Below are positions 56,502 to 64,000 of a stretch of 64,000 bases of DNA, one piece after another. Numbering within the stretch: the stretch's first letter is position 1; every line of letters begins with the position of its first letter. The stretch comes from Dehalococcoidia bacterium. GTDB lineage: Bacteria; Chloroflexota; Dehalococcoidia; Lucifugimonadales; Australimonadaceae. A model generated the notes under the pieces. It was given only the letters and a program-made list of their open reading frames with translations, searched no databases and was not told where the DNA came from. Both the position numbers and the translations under genes were made by a program. The stretch covers positions 31,252 to 95,251 of the forward strand of contig JAJEFD010000018.1 in assembly GCA_022820645.1 (NCBI GenBank), in the 5' to 3' direction.

Positions 56502-58111
56502 GCGAGCACCCGCTTCGCGACTTCCCGCGCTTCGTCGATGTTGTGGACGAAGTGCTCCCGGGGAACGCGCCGCAGTACGTTCAGCGCATGCATGGTCACG
56601 GCGGGCCTGCCCTTCAGGCCCATGATGATGCACGCCGTGTCCTGGTCGTACGCCACGTCGATCAACTGCTCGATCACGAGCGCCGCGCTGTCGTCCATGT
56701 GCACCGTGTCCGAGAAGTCCATGATCACGACCTCGTGGTCGCGGATGTCCGCGCTGATCGCGGTGGTTATCTTACCGGACGATGCAACCGAGAAGCTCCC
56801 GCGCATCGACACGAGGCCGGCCCGCGCGGAGAAGATGTCGGCGTCGTCGGACGTGTCGTCCGGGGTGAGGAACGTGCTGTCCAGGAGCGGGACGGAGACC
56901 ACGCTGTCCAGCTCCAGCCGCTCCCACTGCCGTGCGCTCGCCATGCCCGCAACGATCAGACCGATGGCGACGGCGGTCACCAGGTCCAGGAACACCGTGA
57001 GGAACAGGGTGAGCGCCATCACCAGCAGATGCTCCCGCTGGACGCGGTGGACGCGGGTGATGAACCGCCAGTCGATGATGTCCCAGCCCACCTTCATCAG
57101 GATGCCTGCGAGCACCGCGTGCGGCACCTCCTCCACGTACTGGCCGAGTTCCAGCACCATCGCCAGCAGGATCCCCGCGCACAGCACGCCGGACACCGGC
57201 GTCCGGCCGCCCGCCCGCAGGTTCACCACCGTGCCCATCGTCGTCCCGGCGCCCGGCAGCCCGCCGATGAGCCCCGTGACGGTGTTGCCGAGGCCCTGCC
57301 CCAGCAGTTCCCGGTTGGGATTGTGGCGCGTGCGCGTCATCGCATCGGCCACCAGCGAGGTCAGCAGGCTGTCTATGGAACCGAGCAGGGCGAGGATCAG
57401 CGCGGGCTGTATGGCGCCCACGAGAAAGCCGGGGGATACGTCCGGCACCCGCAACTCCGGCAGACCGCTCGGCACCTCTCCGATCACCGGGGTGTTCGTC
57501 AACCACAGTATGCCCAGCAACGACCCCGCGATCAGCGCCGCCAGCGTGGACGGCAGGAACCTCCGCAAGCGCGTGGGCCAGAGCACCCCCACCAGCAGCG
57601 TCGTCCCGGCGATGGCGACTGCGCTCGGGTTCAGGTCGGTCACCGCATCCGGCCACGCGCGGATCGCTCCCACCGGCCCGCCCGTCGCGGTCTCGATGCC
57701 GATGAACGGCAACGTCTGGATGAGGATGATGATGACGCCGATGCCGGACATGAACCCGGATATCACCGAGTACGGCGTGTACGCGACGAACCGCCCGACC
57801 CGCATCACGCCGAGCAGCACCTGCAGCAGCCCCGCCATGATGACGATGGTGAACGCCTCGGCCAGGGTTTCCGCGTGGCTCGTTACGATGACCGCCATCG
57901 CGACGGCCATCGGACCGGTGGGGCCGGATATCTGGGGCTTCGTGCCGCCGAACACCGCCGCGAAGAAGCCCACCGCTACCGCGCCGTACATCCCCGCGAC
58001 CGCCCCGAGCCCCGACGCCACGCCGAAGGCCAGCGACACCGGCAGCACCACCACCGCCGCCGTGATGCCGCCGAAGAGGTCCCCGCGAAACATCCGGATG
58101 TTGTAGATCAT
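56498..58111 (-). CDS. SulP-family anion transporter with STAS domain (copy 2)
   Basis: 537 aa, same layout as copy 1 (GTKPQISGPTGPMAVAMAV; STAS VVIMDFSDTVHMDDSAALV). By eye most residues match copy 1, with more differences in the loops around residues 150-230. Being first in the pair, it is next to the AT-rich region with 11-bp direct repeats (58171-58189). Solute cannot be assigned; sulfate, bicarbonate and other anions are all known for the family. Confidence 0.92.
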   Translation of the reverse strand: MIYNIRMFRGDLFGGITAAVVVLPVSLAFGVASGLGAVAGMYGAVAVGFFAAVFGGTKPQISGPTGPMAVAMAVIVTSHAETLAEAFTIVIMAGLLQVLLGVMRVGRFVAYTPYSVISGFMSGIGVIIILIQTLPFIGIETATGGPVGAIRAWPDAVTDLNPSAVAIAGTTLLVGVLWPTRLRRFLPSTLAALIAGSLLGILWLTNTPVIGEVPSGLPELRVPDVSPGFLVGAIQPALILALLGSIDSLLTSLVADAMTRTRHNPNRELLGQGLGNTVTGLIGGLPGAGTTMGTVVNLRAGGRTPVSGVLCAGILLAMVLELGQYVEEVPHAVLAGILMKVGWDIIDWRFITRVHRVQREHLLVMALTLFLTVFLDLVTAVAIGLIVAGMASARQWERLELDSVVSVPLLDSTFLTPDDTSDDADIFSARAGLVSMRGSFSVASSGKITTAISADIRDHEVVIMDFSDTVHMDDSAALVIEQLIDVAYDQDTACIIMGLKGRPAVTMHALNVLRRVPREHFVHNIDEAREVAKRVLA

Positions 58112-58170
58112 GCGGCACCGTCACCTGCAGCGTGTAACGCCCCAGCGGGAAGGACTTTCTCACAGTTAAA

Positions 58171-58189
58171 GTGACTTTAGGGTGACTTT
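58171..58189 (-). promoter_or_regulatory. 11-bp direct repeats upstream of SulP pair
   Basis: GTGACTTT occurs at 58171 and again at 58182, 11 bp apart, with weaker echoes ATCAC (58192) and ATGAC (58203). The minus strand reads AAAGTCAC twice. Such 11-bp spacing is used by PhoB/PhoP-type response regulators. It lies in the only AT-rich part of the gap, ~60 bases before the SulP copy-2 ATG. Confidence 0.45.
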
Positions 58190-58239
58190 TTATCACGATT
58201 CTCATGACGGCACGATGACGAACCTGTTCGAGCAAGGGG

Positions 58240-58800
58240 GCCAACGCCCCCGTCATTCCCGCGCTTCAGCGCGCCACCGGCGGGAATCCAGAGTGACCGG
58301 GCAGGTCACACGGTGCGCGGCGGGTGAGGGTGGCCTTGTCATGTTGAGCGGAGCCGAAACATCTCTCACGCGCTTTAGCGCGCCCCCTCTCCCTCGAGGG
58401 GAGAGGGCTGGGGAGAGGGTGAACCGGGATGGGTGTGGGGCGTGCTGCCTGGTGTAGGGCATCCCTTGTGGGTGCCCTGACTCCCCCCACCTCGCCCTCT
58501 GGAAGAGGAAAGCTGCCGCATGGCAGCCGGTGAGGGTGGCCTTGTCATGTTGAGCGGAGCCGAAACATCTCTCACGCGCTTTAGCGCGCCCCCTCTCCCT
58601 CGAGGGGAGAGGGTGGACCGGACGCGGGGCGCAGCCCCCGTCATTCCCGCACCGGCGGGAATCCAGAGTGACCGGGCAGGTCACACGGTGGGTGGTGCGG
58701 TAGGGTGGCTTGTCATTCCGAGCGGGGCCGAGGAATCTCTCGGCGGTGCCCGGTGTAGGGGAGTCCCTTGTGGGCGCCCTTGCGCTTACGTGGCGGGTGA
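58240..58800. repeat. Cluster of dispersed palindromic repeats
   Basis: The ~750-bp gap 58112-58861 holds no gene. Unit 1 (CGTCATTCCCGC, CGGCGGGAATCCAGAGTGAC, GGGCAGGTCACACGGT) occurs at 58251-58318 and 58640-58692. Unit 2 (TTGTCATGTTGAGCGGAGCC, GAAACATCTCTCACGCGC, then a palindromic CCCCTCTCCCTCGAGGGGAG) occurs at 58337-58411 and 58543-58612. A third variant (TTGTCATTCCGAGCGGGGCC) is at 58709-58760. The two copies of each unit are nearly identical, so a ~290-bp segment seems duplicated. Confidence 0.85.
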
Positions 58801-58861
58801 GGGTTGTTTTCATGACACGCGCCCGTTGCGCCCCCGCCACACCCCTCCCTACGATGGTTGC

Positions 58862-60427
58862 ATGACTACCCAACCCGCTCCCGCGCCACCCGATGGCTAC
58901 ATATCCGTCGACATGCTCCCGCCGGACGAGAGGGTATACGTCGAACGCCTCAAGCGGGCCCTCCGCTGCGGCGTCCCCGGATGCTCATGCGCTGACCCCG
59001 GCAGGTTCCACTGCCCCGCGCACGACAACCCCGATGTCCCCACCCTCCGCGTCACCCACGGACCGCACGGCGTCTCGTTCGAGTGCACCCGTTGCCCCTT
59101 CGGCAAAGTGCTGGACGCGCTCGCCAGGCGCGGCCTCATGCCGCAAACGCACCTCTACTCCTCCTCCGGCGCGCAGGAGGCTGGACTCCAGCCCCTCAGG
59201 TTCCTTATCCAGCAACCGACCGACTGGCTCTGGCCCGACCGCATCCCCCTCGGCAAGCTCACCCTCATCGCCGGTTACCCCTCGTCCGGCAAGACCTCCA
59301 TCGCCCTCGACATAGCCGCCCGCGTCTCGCGCGGCGCACCAGCCCCCGACCAGCCCGACGCCCTCTTCCCCTTCGCCCCCGTCGTCCTCGCGCTCCTCGA
59401 CGGTAACCCGAAGTCCGACGTCCTGCCCGTCCTCCGCCTCTTCGGCGCCGACCTCGACCGCATCTACCTCGCAGACCTCCTCTCTCCCACGCACCCCATA
59501 GACCACTACCCCGGCGATCCGCCCAACGACGATGACGAATACGAGGACGACTTCGATGACGAGGACGACGAGTACCTGTTCGACAATGACGGCAACGAGA
59601 TAACTGTCCCCCGCCGCCGTCCGGTCGGCGTCAGGCTTCCGCCGCCGCTTCGCTGGAAGCCGCCGTCGGACCCCGGGGCGGACTTCACCGCCCCATGGCC
59701 CGGCCTCAACAAGGTGATGAGACGCCTTGCGAACCTGATCGAATCCGGAAGCGCCGCGCTCCTCGTCGTCGATCAGGTGGAGGACCTCGCTTCCATGCAC
59801 CGCGCCCGGGTCGCCACCGTCCTCGGCATGCTCAAGGCGCTCGCCGCCCGCTCCGGCGCGGCCGTCGTCGCCCTCACCCACAACCCCGCCCCCAACTACC
59901 CCCGCGCCGTCGCCGCCATGTAGCACCGGCTCGCCCAGGCATCCGTCGTATTCACCACCGCCCTCGTGGGACAAGGCGGACGACGCTTCCTCGTTCCCCT
60001 CCGTCCAACCATGAGCGACGACGCCCCCGCCATCCCCTTCGTCCTTCCCCCTTCATCCGTCATTCCCGCGAAGGCGGGAATCCAGAGCAGCCCGCCCGAC
60101 GACTTCACCGTCGCATGGCGCAAACCCGTCTTCCCCGCCCACATGGAGGCCCTCGTCGCCCCGCGCCCCAACGACGGCGTGAAGACTCGCGCCGCCCGCT
60201 CGCTCCTCATGCGTGCCCTCGCGGACGGCCCCCGCCCCGCCGCCGAGGTCGAGCGCGAGGCCGCCATGCACGGCATCACCAAACGCACCCTCCGCCGCGC
60301 GCGCCTTGCCTGCAACATCAAGGCCACCCGCGTTGGCGCATCGAGTGGCCCCGGAGCGGGCACGTGGCAATGGTCGCTCCCGCCGCGAGACACTTTGCAA
60401 CAGGATGAGACACCCAATGACCGCTGA
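58862..60427 (+). pseudogene. RepA-like AAA ATPase gene interrupted by an amber codon
   Basis: The frame is open for 353 codons, meets TAG at 59921-59923, then continues open in the same frame to 60427 (522 codons with stop). Residues 36-78 are a CHC2-like zinc module (C36, C41, C43, H50, C51, H54, C75, C78). Walker A GYPSSGKTS is at 138-146 and Walker B LLVVDQVED at ~300. A winged-helix-like C-terminus follows the TAG (TRAARSLLMRALADGPRPAA). This is the plan of phage/plasmid RepA-type helicase-primase proteins. Odd points: an acidic insert of ~25 Asp/Glu-rich residues at 223-247, and a genomic repeat encoding VIPAKAGIQ after the TAG. Probably a decaying mobile-element gene; TAG readthrough is less likely. 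Confidence 0.75.
60058..60093. repeat. Dispersed repeat inside RepA-like frame
   Basis: CGTCATTCCCGCGAAGGCGG followed by GAATCCAGAG is a palindromic repeat copy matching those at 58251 and 58640. It sits in frame in the 3' part of the RepA-like gene, encoding SVIPAKAGIQS. Confidence 0.8.
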
Positions 60428-60442
60428 GAGCTTTGAAACGCA

Positions 60443-60594
60443 TGGCCCCCTTGCCCCCTTAATGTCGGGAAGCAGGCCACGGCCTTGAAAACACCCCCGA
60501 TTAAGGGGGCCACGTGGCCAGATTGACCGTCCGGATTACTCGTGGATTCGGATTAAGGGGGCCACTTTTTCCACCGGCGTTGGCCGCCTTAATC
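60443..60594. repeat. Palindromic element B (sibling of element A at 11413-11573)
   Basis: Arm 60443-60463 (TGGCCCCCTTGCCCCCTTAA, T) pairs with 60499-60520 except for a 5-base internal mismatch, around a ~35-base core. A second hairpin pairs GATTAAGGGGGCCA (60551-60564) with TGGCCGCCTTAATC (60581-60594), one mismatch. The core 60466-60484 is identical to element A over 19 bases; TTTGAAA before the first arm and ACTCGTGGATTC before the second hairpin also match A. It lies between the RepA-like gene and secA. Confidence 0.85.
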
Positions 60595-60645
60595 CCACTC
60601 TCCCCCGGGGAGAGGTCGACGCACAGCGGCGGGTGAGGGTGGCTG
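60595..60645. repeat. Dispersed palindromic repeat next to secA start
   Basis: CACTCTCCCCCGGGGAGAGG then GCGGCGGGTGAGGGTGGCTG is another copy of the CTCTCC/GGAGAG repeat family. It ends a few bases before the secA ATG and presumably supplies its leader. Confidence 0.7.
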
Positions 60646-60650
60646 CTAGA

Positions 60651-63332
<2,682 letters not shown>

Positions 63333-63337
63333 CCGCC

Positions 63338-64000
63338 ATGGAAGCGACCGTCGCGCTGCGCCCCACGCCGGTGTCCGCTCCTCTCAACGACGAGACAGCC
63401 AACGGCACGGTAGAGCATTTCCGCAGCGCGCTGGTGAGCGGCACGCCCTGGGCGGAAGCGCTGCTGGCCGCCATAGGCGAATGGACCGCTCCCTCCGAGA
63501 CCGTCGACGGCGTGCGGCTCGACTACCTCATCGAGGGAGAGGCGTTCGACTGGCTGCTGCTGGCGGAACGCCTGCTGCGCGAGGCGCCGGCAGGCTGCAT
63601 CCCCGCCGGGGAGACGGAGGAGCTGCTCTTCACCGGCATGCTCCCGGACGGGATAACCGAGGCGCGCTTCAAGAGCCTTCTCGGCCCCGACAAATACCGG
63701 GCGCACCTCAACCACTTCTACGGCGTCGTGGTAGAGGAGGCCCTCTGGCATGCCGTGGAGCGCGAGGTGGAGAAGGAGCGCAGCGTGCAGGGACTGCAGC
63801 ATCCGTTCGGCGTGCAGAACCTCATCGCCGAGCGCCTCTACCGCGCCGAGCTGCTGTCTCTCCTGCGGCGGTTCCAGCGCGAGCACGGACGCGGGCGCCG
63901 CGTGCGTCTGACCCTGGCCGAGTCCCGCGCGTTCACCTACTGGCTCTTCAAGCGGCGCATCGCCAACTCGGACCAGGCCCGCATCGCGAGCGACACCCGC
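63338..64000 (+). CDS. Uncharacterised protein, 3' end beyond window
   Basis: At least 221 codons, open to the end of the window. It begins 5 bases after the secA stop, so it is probably in the same transcript. The sequence is rich in Leu/Glu/Arg helices (YLIEGEAFDWLLLAERLLRE; FQREHGRGRRVRLTLAESRA) with no signal peptide, membrane segment or motif I recognise. Confidence 0.7.
   Translation, partial: MEATVALRPTPVSAPLNDETANGTVEHFRSALVSGTPWAEALLAAIGEWTAPSETVDGVRLDYLIEGEAFDWLLLAERLLREAPAGCIPAGETEELLFTGMLPDGITEARFKSLLGPDKYRAHLNHFYGVVVEEALWHAVEREVEKERSVQGLQHPFGVQNLIAERLYRAELLSLLRRFQREHGRGRRVRLTLAESRAFTYWLFKRRIANSDQARIASDTR

Noticed and set aside
53466..58106. A 1546-codon open frame on the plus strand
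   Set aside because: It runs antisense to the dehydrogenase, AKR and both SulP genes, whose proteins have clear families. Long antisense frames are expected in GC-rich codon usage, and its product is low-complexity Ser/Arg/Pro.
58240..58800. Possible CRISPR array
   Set aside because: Repeats are palindromic, of two types and irregularly spaced, with no uniform spacers and no cas genes.

Overview
The window is GC-rich bacterial DNA (by eye about 65% G+C) with short intergenic gaps, many 4-base ATGA/GTGA gene overlaps, frequent GTG/TTG starts and at least five genes whose -10 hexamer sits 6-9 bases before the start codon, which implies leaderless mRNAs. The gene set (PyrR-led pyrimidine operon, HspR with ClpC and a DnaJ, SdhA/SdhB/CCG-protein operon, FbpB-type permease, Rieske oxygenase, SulP carriers) and the protein flavour suggest a Chloroflexota genome, perhaps a Dehalococcoidia/SAR202-like heterotroph. 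That placement is inference; no rRNA or tRNA gene was seen to confirm it.

Layout. 1-8981 (minus): pyrR-pyrB-pyrC-carA-carB plus a hypoxanthine phosphoribosyltransferase carrying an extra nuclease-like domain. The operon is driven by one promoter and a complete PyrR attenuator. 9087-11254 (minus): LON-domain protein and pyruvate kinase. 11413-11573: a palindromic element whose sibling lies at 60443-60594. 11739-15147 (plus): three-gene flavoprotein/iron-sulfur/CCG-protein complex. 15265-18895 (plus): kinase-like protein, EamA transporter with an apparent ATC start, ABM-domain protein, MFS transporter, small membrane protein. 18948-27744: NHLRC2-like thioredoxin/propeller protein diverging from gatB-secG, then an epimerase, FAD oxidase, cysS-ispF, ispD and a lipoprotein. 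27754-32990 (minus): aldo/keto reductase, bicupin, ABC permease and its binding lipoprotein. 33165-37002 (minus): dnaJ-hspR-clpC heat-shock locus. 37042-41027: SDR, membrane protein, then threonine-synthase-like/NIL/MoaD operon ending in a selenocysteine peroxiredoxin-like gene. 41032-44123 (minus): aroC, small membrane protein, aroK-aroB fusion. 44244-49513: Rieske oxygenase, DUF429, ruvX, alaS. 49736-58111: MFS transporter, acetoacetate-CoA ligase operon and two tandem SulP transporters. 58240-60645: repeat-rich island with a broken RepA-like ATPase gene. 60651-64000 (plus): secA and an incomplete conserved gene.

How the genes work together. Pyrimidine synthesis (carAB, pyrBC) is tuned by PyrR sensing UMP through the leader RNA. 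The shikimate genes, isoprenoid genes (ispD, ispF), cysS/alaS/gatB and secA/secG are housekeeping. The thrC-like/NIL/MoaD/redoxin group looks like a sulfur-carrier amino-acid pathway with thiol redox chemistry. The most notable observations are the in-frame UGA at a peroxiredoxin active site followed at once by a SECIS-like hairpin, and the two palindromic elements that share a 19-base core but have arms that changed in concert.
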